From Cohaesibacter sp. (GTDB taxonomy: Bacteria > Pseudomonadota > Alphaproteobacteria > Rhizobiales > Cohaesibacteraceae): a DNA stretch of 64,000 nucleotides. Within the stretch, counting starts at the first letter, position 1; each line of letters starts with the position of its first letter. This document shows positions 9,546 through 18,461 of this stretch, in pieces. The stretch covers positions 186,001-250,000 of the forward strand of contig JAOAQZ010000020.1 in NCBI GenBank assembly GCA_025210795.1. The letters run 5' to 3'. The position numbers were made by a program, and so were the translations under genes. Below the pieces are notes generated by a model. It made no database searches and had not been told where the DNA came from. It saw only the letters and a list, made by a program, of their open reading frames with translations.

Positions 9546-10044
9546 AGGAGACCCCTTTTTCTTTCAGCAAATTGGTCAAATGAGCAAACCCGTTTTCCAG
9601 CCCCTGTTTGCGATTGGTCTGTTTGTTTTCGATCTGAACAAGATCGCGATAAAGCGGCTCGATAATCTCGCTTAAAACCCTGCGATTGGGAGCACGGCGG
9701 GCTGAGTGATAGCCAACTACATCACCATTGCCATCATAGGAGGGAGTGACATGGGCAAAAACCCAATAATGATCGCCATTACTTGAGAGATTTTTGACAT
9801 AGGCAAAAACCTCTCGCTTGGCTGAAAGAGCGTCCCACAAAATCTTGAAGACACTTCGGGGCATTTCAGGGTGGCGAACACAATTATGGGGCTCCCCAAT
9901 CAAATCGCTATTGGTATAGCCTGCAATGTCGCGGAACAATTCATTGCAATATGTAATCCTGCCTCGCGTGTCGGTTTTACTCACCAGGATCTCACCTTCA
10001 TCAAAAAAACGCTCGACGGAGGTTGGCATAATAGAAGTTGCCAC
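9520..10044 (-). CDS. PAS-domain sensor protein, Aer-like
   Basis: About 174 residues, a single PAS domain of the aerotaxis (Aer) type: [20 protein letters not shown], then [32 protein letters not shown] and [11 protein letters not shown]. In Aer this fold binds FAD and reports redox state. No membrane segment and no signalling domain follow, so it is a free PAS module, presumably feeding the overlapping MCP. The start is chosen as GTG 10044 because GGAG lies 8 nt upstream; ATG 10029 and ATG 10125 are alternatives without a ribosome site. FAD binding is inferred from similarity. Confidence 0.8.
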   Translation of the reverse strand: MATSIMPTSVERFFDEGEILVSKTDTRGRITYCNELFRDIAGYTNSDLIGEPHNCVRHPEMPRSVFKILWDALSAKREVFAYVKNLSSNGDHYWVFAHVTPSYDGNGDVVGYHSARRAPNRRVLSEIIEPLYRDLVQIENKQTNRKQGLENGFAHLTNLLKEKGVSYDQFILTL

Positions 10045-10511
10045 TGAAAATTCTCCATTATTCGCCTTGGATCGGATATCTGGAGAAAAGAGTCTCAATG
10101 AAAGTTTAAATAAAAGTTGAAGCATTAACGATTATGACGAAGAATAAACCGAAATTGCGATTGGGGTCAGGGAAGGAGGAATTCTTTCCTGACCATAGAT
10201 TTTGCAATTTAGGGCGCAATCAGGCTGCTTGGCGCGCAGATAATGGATGCCGAGCAAAAGACTGAGAGTGCTAAGAAAGGTTTGAACCTTTTTTCAAGTT
10301 ATTGCGTCTTAAGTAAAAGCGACCGCCTGTAGCGCCGCAAATATTTGACCTACAGAGCAGGAGGGGCGGCCTTTCTGATAGGACAGCTGTCCCACTTTGC
10401 GCAATTAACGGCTTGACCATATATTGGTGTTAGAGTGGCGCAAAAGTTAAATATACAAGTTATACGAACAACAGCCAAAGATTATGGCAAATTGGTGGGA
10501 AGTGATTGGGG
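10045..10511. other. divergent intergenic region with one stem-loop
   Basis: About 470 nt between the minus-strand PAS gene and the plus-strand L,D-transpeptidase gene, so it should hold promoters for both. The only clear structure is an 11-bp inverted repeat (GGTCAGGGAAG at 10165-10175 with CTTTCCTGACC at 10184-10194, 8-nt loop). It could be a terminator remnant, an operator or a small RNA end. No convincing small gene was seen. Confidence 0.5.
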
Positions 10512-11864
10512 ATGAGAGTTGATATGAGCTGTAAACTGGGAGCAACCGCAGCGCTGGCCGGCCTGCTTTTGGCACAGAGCGCACTGGCAAGCGAGACGCG
10601 CCCGCCGCTTAAAATGCAAGACAAAGAGGACAATCTGCCAATTCAGGTTGTTGTCTCGCGCGCGGATCAAACCCTGAAAGTCTATAAAGGCGATCAGGTC
10701 ATTGCCCATTCTCCGGTCTCAACGGGCAAAAAGGGGCATACCACGCCAACAGGTGTTTTCTCTATTTTGGAAAAGCGCCGCCGTCATTTCTCCAATCTTT
10801 ATAACAACGCGCCCATGCCCTTCATGCAGCGGCTCACCTGGTCCGGTATTGCGCTCCATGCGTCCAACAGCGTGCCGCGCTATCCAGCCTCCCATGGCTG
10901 TGTGCGCCTGCCCAATTCCTTTGCCAAGACGCTCTTCTCGCTAACAGAGCGCGGCGCCCATGTGGTGATTTCACAGCGTGAAGTTGCGCCAGAGCCGATC
11001 GCTCATAAAAATCTGTTTCAGCCGTCAAATGAAATGGTAGAGATTTCGCGTGCAAAGTCGATGTCACCCAGCGTGTTGGGCGGGGATCTTATGGAAGAGG
11101 ATCTGGCCCAAGAGCGCAAAGCCCGCTATGAGCGCTCTGAAATGTGGCGCAAGGTCAAAGCGGTCACCAAGCATAAAAGCCGCAAGGACAAACCCTTGCG
11201 TATTCTGGTCACCCGCCGCTCGACCACAACCTTGGTGCGCGACATTCAGACCCTTCTCAATGAACTGGGCCATAATGCTGGTATAGTGGATGGATATGTC
11301 GGCCGCAACACACTTGCCGCCGTGCGCTCTTTTAACAAGGCGCAAGGCGTCGAGACATGGAATGGCAAGTTTGATCGCGCCTTGCTGCAAGATCTCTATA
11401 CCGCCGCTGGTAAGGGTGAAGTCCCTCAAGGACATATTTTCATCCGCCAGAAATTCAAGCCTCTCTTTGATGCACCAATTGCCTTCAAAAACCCTGAAAA
11501 GCCTCTAGGCGCTCATCTCTTCACCTTGTCGAAAAGCGATAACAATCCCGCCAAAACCAAATGGCTTGCCCTCTCTCTGGGTGACAGCATCAATCCGGCC
11601 ATGCAAAAGCGTATTGGTGTAGAGGCAATTGAGCAGACAGATGGATTGGTCGCCGCCAATGACGTGCTGGATCGCCTGATCATTCCTCAGGAAATTCGCG
11701 AGCAAATCGCACCCTTGCTGATCGCCGGCTCCTCCCTTGCGATATCCGACAAGGGCCTGAGCCGTGAGACTACCTATCAGGGGACGGACTTCATCGTTCT
11801 GACCAAGCCGAAAGGGCCAGACAAAAAAAAGCGAAGCCGTAAAAAACTGGCCAAGCGGAACTAG
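10512..11864 (+). CDS. L,D-transpeptidase (YkuD) with peptidoglycan-binding domain
   Basis: 450 residues, exported: an N-terminal signal peptide (MRVDMSCKLGATAALAGLLL, cleaved near ALASE). The YkuD domain (about 45-150) ends in the catalytic HASNSVPRYPASHGCVRLPN region with His128 and Cys130. A basic linker with many K/R is followed by a PG_binding_1-like repeat (LLNELGHNAGIVDGYVG, about 245-280) and a C-terminal part I cannot assign, ending in a lysine-rich tail. It probably forms 3-3 peptidoglycan cross-links or ties proteins to the wall in the periplasm. The start at ATG 10512 has GGGAAG about 9 nt upstream. Followed by a clear terminator, so monocistronic. Confidence 0.88.
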   Translation: MRVDMSCKLGATAALAGLLLAQSALASETRPPLKMQDKEDNLPIQVVVSRADQTLKVYKGDQVIAHSPVSTGKKGHTTPTGVFSILEKRRRHFSNLYNNAPMPFMQRLTWSGIALHASNSVPRYPASHGCVRLPNSFAKTLFSLTERGAHVVISQREVAPEPIAHKNLFQPSNEMVEISRAKSMSPSVLGGDLMEEDLAQERKARYERSEMWRKVKAVTKHKSRKDKPLRILVTRRSTTTLVRDIQTLLNELGHNAGIVDGYVGRNTLAAVRSFNKAQGVETWNGKFDRALLQDLYTAAGKGEVPQGHIFIRQKFKPLFDAPIAFKNPEKPLGAHLFTLSKSDNNPAKTKWLALSLGDSINPAMQKRIGVEAIEQTDGLVAANDVLDRLIIPQEIREQIAPLLIAGSSLAISDKGLSRETTYQGTDFIVLTKPKGPDKKKRSRKKLAKRN

Positions 11865-11897
11865 GCCTAAACGAGCCTAATCAATCAATATTTAAGG

Positions 11898-11931
11898 AAA
11901 AACCTCGCCTCACTTGTGAAGCGGGGTTTTT
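11898..11931 (+). terminator. rho-independent terminator after the L,D-transpeptidase gene
   Basis: Stem AAAAACCTCGC (11898-11908) with GCGGGGTTTTT (11921-11931), one wobble pair, 12-nt loop, ending in the T run. It begins 34 nt after the stop codon. Confidence 0.85.
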
Positions 11932-12139
11932 GTTGCTCTCCTAAACGGGTATTTGTGCCAAAGCGGAAAAAGTTTTTGCCCAAAAGGGGATGTAGATATT
12001 TCTGCAAATGTGGGCCAAATTGTTGCCTTCAGAAAACACCAAGATTTGTCTGAGCCACTAATCCTCCTGCGGCCAAAATCTTTTCAAAAGAGTGTTTTCT
12101 GTCCCGCCAGACCTAAGCAGAACCCCAAAAGGCCTCTTT

Positions 12140-13045
12140 GTGCTCAAACAACAAGCTCAGCAGGATCCCAATTGGATCTTTTTTGCAGCCCTATTGGGTG
12201 CATCCTTTCTGATGGCCGCAGCCTTCGTGGTTGGCAAGATGCTACTGGTGACCGCAGAACCTTTCCCTCTTGCCGGTTGGCGCTTTGTTTTGGCCGCCTT
12301 GGTGATGCTTCCTTTTCTTGCATGGGAGAACCGGGACTATGCCAATCCCTGGCGTATGGCTCTTACCATCCCCAAAGGGGAGCGGGGTGGGGTCATCCTG
12401 ATCGGGATCCTGCAAACAGGCCTCGTTATGGGGTTGTTATTTCTCTCTCTTGATAGCCTGACACCACCTGCAACAGCTATTTTGATTTTCACCAACCCTT
12501 TATGGGTGGGGCTAATCGCGCCTCTACTATTAGGAGAGCGGCTGAAAATGCCAATCCTGATCGGTCTGGTGATGGGCGTTGCAGGCATCACTTTGGCCAT
12601 CGGTATCGAAGCAGTGGATGGTGATCTGATCGGATGCCTTTATGCCCTGTCGGGGGGGATGGTCTGGGCTCTTTCGACCTTGCTGCAAAAACGGCTGGCC
12701 CTGACCATCAAGCCGCTGGCCCTTGCTTTTTGGCATATGCTGATCGGTGGAACCTTGCTGATCGTCGCTGGCTGGATACAGGGGGATGCGTCCATATTGG
12801 CGCTCAGTGGCTGGGATTGGGGCCTGTTCTTGTGGCTGGCCATCCCCTCATCGTCAGGGGCTTTTGGACTCTGGGCCATTGCGCTGGCCAAGGGAGGCGC
12901 GTCTCACGCCAGCTCCTTCTTGTTTCTAACGCCCCTCTTTGCGGTGCTTCTATCATTTCTGATGCTCGGCACTGCTATGAGCCTGCTACAGCTCGTGGGA
13001 GGAGCGCTGATCTTCATCGCCATCTGGCTGATCAATCGCGCCTGA
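12140..13045 (+). CDS. EamA/DMT-superfamily transporter
   Basis: About 301 residues with ten hydrophobic helices in two EamA repeats, the drug/metabolite transporter plan. The first repeat contains LAGWRFVLAALVMLPFLAW and the second SGGMVWALSTLLQKRL and GGASHASSFLFLTPLFAVLL, which is typical of the family. Substrate cannot be told from sequence. GTG 12140 is preferred (AAAAGG seven bases upstream, hydrophilic lead LKQQAQQDPNW before the first helix); a start at GTG 12092 would add 16 residues. It converges on phoB with 18 nt between them. Confidence 0.85.
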   Translation: MLKQQAQQDPNWIFFAALLGASFLMAAAFVVGKMLLVTAEPFPLAGWRFVLAALVMLPFLAWENRDYANPWRMALTIPKGERGGVILIGILQTGLVMGLLFLSLDSLTPPATAILIFTNPLWVGLIAPLLLGERLKMPILIGLVMGVAGITLAIGIEAVDGDLIGCLYALSGGMVWALSTLLQKRLALTIKPLALAFWHMLIGGTLLIVAGWIQGDASILALSGWDWGLFLWLAIPSSSGAFGLWAIALAKGGASHASSFLFLTPLFAVLLSFLMLGTAMSLLQLVGGALIFIAIWLINRA

Positions 13046-13047
13046 CC

Positions 13048-13062
13048 TCAAACCCGGTTTGA
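13048..13062. terminator. short palindrome between convergent genes
   Basis: TCAAACC and GGTTTGA separated by one base, lying exactly between the EamA stop and the phoB stop. It could form a small hairpin on either strand but has no T run, so terminator function is uncertain. Confidence 0.3.
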
Positions 13063-13063
13063 C

Positions 13064-13762
13064 CTAGCTTGCGGCAAACTGGTCGTCAAAACTATAGCCG
13101 GAGCCGCGTACCGTGCGGATCGGGTCTTTGGCTCTGCCGCGATTGATGGTCTTGCGCAAGCGGCCCACATGGACATCAACCGTGCGCTCGTCCACATAGA
13201 CATCATGGCCCCAAACACCATCAAGCAATTGTTCACGCGAATAGACACGGCCGGGATTTTGCATCAAAAATTCTAAAAGCCGATATTCGGTTGGCCCCAG
13301 ATTGATTTCGCGATTGGCCCGGCGCACCCGATGGGTTTCGCGGTTAAGTTCCAGATCACCGGCCTTGAGCACGACGGCAACAAGATCAGGGCTGGCGCGG
13401 CGCAGCATCGCCCGTACCCGCGCCATCAATTCCGGTACGGAAAAGGGTTTGACCACATAATCATCCGCCCCCGTAGAGAGACCGCGAATGCGCTCGGATT
13501 CTTCCCCCCGCGCAGTGAGCATGATTATGGGCAAAGATTGGGTGCGGTCCTTGGCCCGCAACCGGCGGCATAATTCAATGCCCGATAAGCCAGGCAGCAT
13601 CCAGTCAAGCAACAAGAGGTCCGGCAAAGTTTCCTGAAGACGGTCTTCTGCCTCATCGCCGCGGGAGACGACTTCAACATCATAGCCTTCTGATTCCAGA
13701 TTGTAACGCAGAAGAAGGCTGAGAGCTTCTTCATCTTCCACGATCATAACTTTGGGACTCAT
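13064..13762 (-). CDS. phoB: phosphate regulon response regulator PhoB
   Basis: OmpR-class response regulator of 232 residues. The receiver domain has the acidic pair E9-D10, phospho-acceptor Asp53 (LLLLDWMLPG), a conserved Thr (IIMLTARGEE) and Lys (DDYVVKPFS). The winged-helix DNA-binding domain ends with TVDVHVGRLRKTINRG and VRGSGYSFDD. PhoR phosphorylates it when phosphate is low and it then binds Pho boxes. It is the last gene of the pst operon, six nt after phoU. The candidate Pho box is ahead of pstS. Confidence 0.96.
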   Translation of the reverse strand: MSPKVMIVEDEEALSLLLRYNLESEGYDVEVVSRGDEAEDRLQETLPDLLLLDWMLPGLSGIELCRRLRAKDRTQSLPIIMLTARGEESERIRGLSTGADDYVVKPFSVPELMARVRAMLRRASPDLVAVVLKAGDLELNRETHRVRRANREINLGPTEYRLLEFLMQNPGRVYSREQLLDGVWGHDVYVDERTVDVHVGRLRKTINRGRAKDPIRTVRGSGYSFDDQFAAS

Positions 13763-13767
13763 GGGTC

Positions 13768-14460
13768 TTAATCCAGCTTGTCTTCGTCTTGGAACTGGCG
13801 ATCCTCAAGGGGCAGGCCAGTTTTTTGGTAATAGATGGTTTCGGCAATATTGGTGGTGTGATCGCCGATCCGCTCCAGATTTTTGGCGCAGAATAAGAGA
13901 TGCGTGCAGTAAGAAATATTGCGCGGATCTTCCATCATGTAGGTCAGAAACTCACGGAACAGCGAGTTATAGATCGCATCCACATCCCGGTCCTTGTGCC
14001 ACACGGCAATGGCAGCCATTTCATCGCGAGACGTAAAGGCATCCAGCACATCGCGTAGCTGGCCAAGCACCAGCTCGGACATATGTTCAAGGCCATGCAC
14101 CAATTGTTTGGGCTGGTTTTTGCCTTCCAGCGCCAAGGTGCGGCGGGCGATATTCTTGCCAAGATCGGCAACACGCTCAAGATCAACGGTAATGCGCAAG
14201 GCTGCAACAATCTCGCGCAAATCCTGCGCCATGGGCTGGCGGCGAGCAATGGTCAGAACAGCCTTTTCTTCGATCTCCTGATCCATGCTATTGATAATGA
14301 TATCTTTCTCAATGGTCTCTTCGGCCATTTTGATATCCATATGGACGAGCGCCTTGATGCTGTCTTCAACCAAGCGTTCAGCCCGGCCACCCATTTCGGA
14401 AATCTTGCCCGTTAGCTCTTTAAGATCGTCATCATATGACGAGACAATATGATCAGACAT
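13768..14460 (-). CDS. phoU: phosphate signalling complex protein PhoU
   Basis: 230 residues, all-helical, with the two PhoU repeats (for example EKAVLTIARRQPMAQDLREI and YCTHLLFCAKNLERIGDHTT, each carrying the conserved acidic metal-binding helix). PhoU links the Pst transporter to PhoR and prevents signalling when phosphate is plentiful. The start is ATG 14460 (MSDHIVSSYDDDLKELT), with an AGGAGAAG-type ribosome site just upstream. The frame extends 38 codons further but that part overlaps the intergenic space to pstB. Confidence 0.96.
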   Translation of the reverse strand: MSDHIVSSYDDDLKELTGKISEMGGRAERLVEDSIKALVHMDIKMAEETIEKDIIINSMDQEIEEKAVLTIARRQPMAQDLREIVAALRITVDLERVADLGKNIARRTLALEGKNQPKQLVHGLEHMSELVLGQLRDVLDAFTSRDEMAAIAVWHKDRDVDAIYNSLFREFLTYMMEDPRNISYCTHLLFCAKNLERIGDHTTNIAETIYYQKTGLPLEDRQFQDEDKLD

Positions 14461-14491
14461 GTAATGCTTCTCCTGCCCTTTTGGCTGCTGA

Positions 14492-15289
14492 TTAGCCGAA
14501 ACGGCCAGTAATATAATCTTGGGTCCGCTGATCTGTCGGAATGGTGAAGATCTGTTCGGTCGGACCTTGCTCAACGAGTGTACCCAGATGGAAAAAGGCT
14601 GTGCGCTGGGACACGCGAGCCGCCTGCTGCATGGAATGGGTCACAATCACAATGGTGTAATTCTCGCGCAGCTCATCAATCAGTTCTTCCACCTTTGCCG
14701 TGGCAATGGGGTCAAGGGCAGAGCAGGGCTCATCCATCAGGATCACTTCCGGGCTCACCGCAATGGCGCGGGCAATGCACAGGCGCTGCTGCTGACCACC
14801 GGAAAGGCCGGTGCCCGGCTCATCAAGGCGATCCTTGATTTCTTCAAACAGCCCCGCTTTTTGCAAGCTCGAGACCACAATCTCTTCCATATCGGTCTTG
14901 TCCCGACACAGCCCGTGGATACGCGGGCCATAGGCAATATTTTCAAAAATGGATTTGGGGAAGGGGTTGGGCTTCTGAAATACCATCCCCACACGGGCGC
15001 GCAGCTCGACCACATCAATCTTGGGATCGTAAATGTCCTGTCCACCCAAACGGATCTCACCGCCAACCTTACAAATGTCGATAGTATCGTTCATCCGGTT
15101 CAGGCACCGAAGGAAGGTGGATTTGCCACAGCCGGACGGGCCAATCAGGGAGGTTACCTGATTTTCCTCTATATCCAGATCCACTCCGAACAGGGCCTGC
15201 TTGGCACCATAATGAACGGTAACGCCCTTGCCGGATATCTTGACAGGATTGGTCTTCTCGTCCGTTTTGATCGGGGTCATGTCCTGCAT
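14492..15289 (-). CDS. pstB: phosphate ABC transporter ATP-binding protein PstB
   Basis: 265 residues. Walker [21 protein letters not shown]-loop [13 protein letters not shown] signature [16 protein letters not shown], Walker [13 protein letters not shown] and H-loop [13 protein letters not shown] are all present and have the PstB-specific sequence. It powers high-affinity phosphate import with PstC and PstA. I choose ATG 15289 (AGAGAG eight bases upstream); GTG 15295 and ATG 15280 are alternatives. It lies 48 nt after pstA. Confidence 0.97.
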   Translation of the reverse strand: MQDMTPIKTDEKTNPVKISGKGVTVHYGAKQALFGVDLDIEENQVTSLIGPSGCGKSTFLRCLNRMNDTIDICKVGGEIRLGGQDIYDPKIDVVELRARVGMVFQKPNPFPKSIFENIAYGPRIHGLCRDKTDMEEIVVSSLQKAGLFEEIKDRLDEPGTGLSGGQQQRLCIARAIAVSPEVILMDEPCSALDPIATAKVEELIDELRENYTIVIVTHSMQQAARVSQRTAFFHLGTLVEQGPTEQIFTIPTDQRTQDYITGRFG

Positions 15290-15337
15290 GATCACTGCTC
15301 TCTATCCTAAAACTCTTGTTTCACTTGCCAGCCGGTC

Positions 15338-16660
15338 TTACCAGCGGCGTTCAAAACGGCGACGCAGAAGCACCGCAGAAATATTCATAATGGCAAGGAA
15401 TGCCAGCAGCACAATAATGGCCGCAGATGTTCGCTCGACAAAGGCGCGCTCGGCCGCCCCCGCCCACATATAGATCTGCACGGGCAGAGCTGTTGCGGGC
15501 TCAAAAGGTGTTACGGGCACGTCTTTCACAAAGGCAACCATGCCAATCATCAACAAAGGTGCTGTCTCGCCCAAAGCTTGCGCCAGACCAATGATGGTGC
15601 CGGTCAGAATGCCCGGAGAGGCAAGCGGCAGCACATGGTGAAAGATGGTCTGGGTTTTTGATGCGCCAACCCCAAGGGCCGCCTCGCGGATGGAGGGTGG
15701 TACGGCCTTGAGCGCTGAGCGCGTTGCAATAATAATGGTCGGCAGGGTCATCAAAGTCAAAACCAGACCACCCACAATCGAGGCGGAGCGCGGCAGACCC
15801 GCAAAGTTGATAAAGACCGCAAGACCAAGCAGACCAAAGACGATGGAGGGAACGGCGGCCAGATTGTTGATATTGACCTCGATCAGATCCGTCCATCTGT
15901 TCCTGGGGGCAAATTCTTCAAGATAGATGGAGGCAGCAACCCCGATTGGCAGTGCCAGCACCAACACAATGCCCATCATGAAGAGCGAGCCGATGATGGC
16001 AACGCCAATCCCTGCTGTCTCTGGACGGGAAGAAGCGCCGAAGGTGAAGAGGCCGGTATTGAACTTCTTCTCCATAACACCCTGATCCATCAGACTGTCA
16101 ATCCAGACAATCTGCTTGTCTTTGATCTGGCGGCGCTTTTCGTCAATATCGCGCGAGATCTGGCCCTTAACGAAGGAATCCACATCACCCGAGGCCAACA
16201 GCCAGACGGTCTGGGTGGTGCCGATCAGCTCTGGATTGGCCAGCACCATATCACGCAATTCAATGGCCGCGCCGCGTGAAATGATCTTCTTGGCCAGCTT
16301 GCGGTCCTTCTTCTGGGCCTTGTCCTTGGGATCAATGCCAATGGCCTGATAAAAGGCGGGTTCGATGATCTTGTTATAGCGAATGGCCTTGGCCAATTGC
16401 TTGCGATCACGGGTGCCCTTTGGGTCGAGAATTTTCTCGCTTAGCTCCAGTGTGAGCTGGATCTTGGTCTGCTGGAAAGCAGTATAGCCCTTGGAGAAGA
16501 CCGAAAAGAACAGCAAGAACAGGCACAGGCAGCCCATGGCAATGGCGATGATGCCATAAAGGCGAAAGCGTGCCTCTTGTGCATAGCGTTTTTTAAGGCC
16601 CAGATCTGCGGGCTTTTTGGCGGGCTCAGCCGAGGCCGGTGTGAGAAGTGTATCAGTCAT
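15338..16660 (-). CDS. pstA: phosphate ABC transporter permease PstA
   Basis: 440 residues, longer than the enterobacterial form because of an N-terminal extension (one membrane helix near residues 35-55 plus about 150 hydrophilic residues rich in K and D, corresponding to DUF3333). The permease core follows with five to six helices and the EAA-type loop AALGVGASKTQTIFHHVLPL. The long form is usual in alphaproteobacteria. Its ATG shares one base with the pstC stop (TGATG), so the two permeases are translated in step. Confidence 0.95.
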   Translation of the reverse strand: MTDTLLTPASAEPAKKPADLGLKKRYAQEARFRLYGIIAIAMGCLCLFLLFFSVFSKGYTAFQQTKIQLTLELSEKILDPKGTRDRKQLAKAIRYNKIIEPAFYQAIGIDPKDKAQKKDRKLAKKIISRGAAIELRDMVLANPELIGTTQTVWLLASGDVDSFVKGQISRDIDEKRRQIKDKQIVWIDSLMDQGVMEKKFNTGLFTFGASSRPETAGIGVAIIGSLFMMGIVLVLALPIGVAASIYLEEFAPRNRWTDLIEVNINNLAAVPSIVFGLLGLAVFINFAGLPRSASIVGGLVLTLMTLPTIIIATRSALKAVPPSIREAALGVGASKTQTIFHHVLPLASPGILTGTIIGLAQALGETAPLLMIGMVAFVKDVPVTPFEPATALPVQIYMWAGAAERAFVERTSAAIIVLLAFLAIMNISAVLLRRRFERRW

Positions 16661-18210
16661 CAGTCATACTGCTCCCGATATTTGCGCACGATATGCAAGG
16701 CAAAGACATTCAGCCCCAGCGTGATAACAAACAGGGTGATCCCCAAGGCGAAGGCCACAAGGGTTTGTGGGGAATTAAACTCAAGATCGCCGGTCAGCTG
16801 GGAGACGATCTTAACCGTCACCGTTGTCACCGCTTCGAACGGATTGGCGGTAAGATTGGCCGCAATACCGGCCGCCATAACCACAATCATGGTCTCGCCA
16901 ATGGCGCGAGAGGCGGCAAGCAGAATAGAGCCGACAATGCCGGGAAGGGCGGCAGGCAACACAACGCGCTTGATGGTCTCGGATTTCGTGGCCCCAAGCC
17001 CCAGAGACCCGTCACGCAGGCTCTGCGGCACGGCGGTGATGATGTCATCGGACAGCGAGGAGATGAACGGGATCAGCATGATCCCCATCACAAATCCTGC
17101 GGTCAAAACCGAGTTGGCGGAAATCGACAGGCCCAGAACAGCCCCTGCATCGCGCAGGAAAGGGCCGATTGTGACCAGCGCAAAGAAACCATAAACAATG
17201 GTCGGGATCCCTGCGAGAATTTCAAGCATTGGCTTTGCAATGGAGCGTACATAGCGTGAGGCATATTCGGCCATATAGATGGCAGCGAACAGGCCAATGG
17301 GAACGGCAACCAGCAAGGCCACAAGGGAGATAAACATCGTGCCCCAAAGAAGAGGCAGAAGCCCGAATTGCCCGGCTTCCACGCCTCCCTCAGAGGCGGC
17401 AGAAGAAAAGCGCGGATCCCACACAGTGCCAAAGAAGAAATCGACCAGCTCAACATGGCGAAAGAAGTTCAGTGCTTCAAACAGCATGGAGAGCACGATG
17501 CCGATGGTCGTCAAAATAGCGATGGACGAGGCAAGGATCAGCCCGATTTTGATATTGGCTTCCACCAGATTGCGCGCCCGAAGCTGCGGCTTGATCCGAA
17601 GATAGGAAAAGAAGAAGCCAGCGACCAGCAACAGGCCAAGGCCGATATTAAGAAGGAGGCGTCCTGTCTGGCGTGCTTCATTCAGACGGGCTGCAGCATC
17701 AATGATGGGGCGGCTTACATTCTCGGCCAGAGCAATACCATATTGGGCCATCAAGGGGCGAATGGCTTGGGTGCCCGCATAGAGCTGTTTGGTTTCATCT
17801 TCGCTCAGCTGCACAAGGCCATCGGCCACATTGCCAACAACACTCTGAACAAGAGCCTGACGCGTGGTCAGCTCTTTATAGTCAGAATGATCCTTACAGA
17901 TGCGAGCCACTTCATCACTGTCTTGCCCGCCTGATGCGCTTTGCGCCTGAATGCAGGCTTGGTCATATTTGACAAGCAAAGTGTCATGAATGAGCGATTG
18001 GTTGACAAAGGGCTGGGCAATCAGAAATGCGGCCATGAACAGCGCAGCGGGTATCGCTGTCCAGATAAAGACATAAGACCCGTAATAACCGGGTCTGGAA
18101 TGAAGGATAGCAACATCTCCGTCAGCATATCCTAGCGCACGATTGCGGCCCATCAATGCACCGATCAGTGCAATAAGAATGATAGCTGCCAAAAGCCATA
18201 GCGGGCTCAT
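16660..18210 (-). CDS. pstC: phosphate ABC transporter permease PstC
   Basis: 516 residues. An alphaproteobacterial long form: helices at about 3-20 and 45-65, a large hydrophilic insertion (about 70-185), then the permease core with the EAA loop GSLGLGATKSETIKRVVLPA and the segment MLEILAGIPTIVYGFFAL. It pairs with PstA in the inner membrane. It begins at ATG 18210, about 250 nt after the pstS stop, with a hairpin in that gap. Ends on a one-base overlap with pstA. Confidence 0.95.
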   Translation of the reverse strand: MSPLWLLAAIILIALIGALMGRNRALGYADGDVAILHSRPGYYGSYVFIWTAIPAALFMAAFLIAQPFVNQSLIHDTLLVKYDQACIQAQSASGGQDSDEVARICKDHSDYKELTTRQALVQSVVGNVADGLVQLSEDETKQLYAGTQAIRPLMAQYGIALAENVSRPIIDAAARLNEARQTGRLLLNIGLGLLLVAGFFFSYLRIKPQLRARNLVEANIKIGLILASSIAILTTIGIVLSMLFEALNFFRHVELVDFFFGTVWDPRFSSAASEGGVEAGQFGLLPLLWGTMFISLVALLVAVPIGLFAAIYMAEYASRYVRSIAKPMLEILAGIPTIVYGFFALVTIGPFLRDAGAVLGLSISANSVLTAGFVMGIMLIPFISSLSDDIITAVPQSLRDGSLGLGATKSETIKRVVLPAALPGIVGSILLAASRAIGETMIVVMAAGIAANLTANPFEAVTTVTVKIVSQLTGDLEFNSPQTLVAFALGITLFVITLGLNVFALHIVRKYREQYD

Positions 18211-18412
18211 GATGACCTGCCCCTTAAGCCTTGCGGATTAACGCACAAAAATGAATAGGACATCTCACGCTCTGGAAGGGATGCGAGATGCAATCCGGTC
18301 CGGATGGATTGCCCTGACGATAAACTCTTTGGATCTACCCACACAGAAAATGTAGTAAATCCGTCTTTTTTGAACCGGTTCAGGCTTTGCCTTACCCCCG
18401 TTCGGTCTCAAA

Positions 18413-18440
18413 GTCCTGCGCAAGATCTCTCGCGCAGGAC
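18413..18440 (-). terminator. hairpin between pstS and pstC (attenuator or RNA stabiliser)
   Basis: Perfect 9-bp inverted repeat GTCCTGCGC (18413-18421) and GCGCAGGAC (18432-18440) with a 10-nt loop, about 25 nt past the pstS stop. Only a short TTTG follows on the minus strand, so full termination is unlikely. Such hairpins commonly keep the binding protein in excess over the permease. A second inverted repeat, GCAATCC/GGATTGC, lies at 18290-18312 in the same gap. Confidence 0.6.
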
Positions 18441-18461
18441 AATCTCAAATCTCTCTTATGA

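Noticed and set aside
14519..15310. Open frame of 263 codons antisense to pstB
   Set aside because: Mirror of a highly conserved coding gene; the product has no family features and the bias comes from the sense strand.
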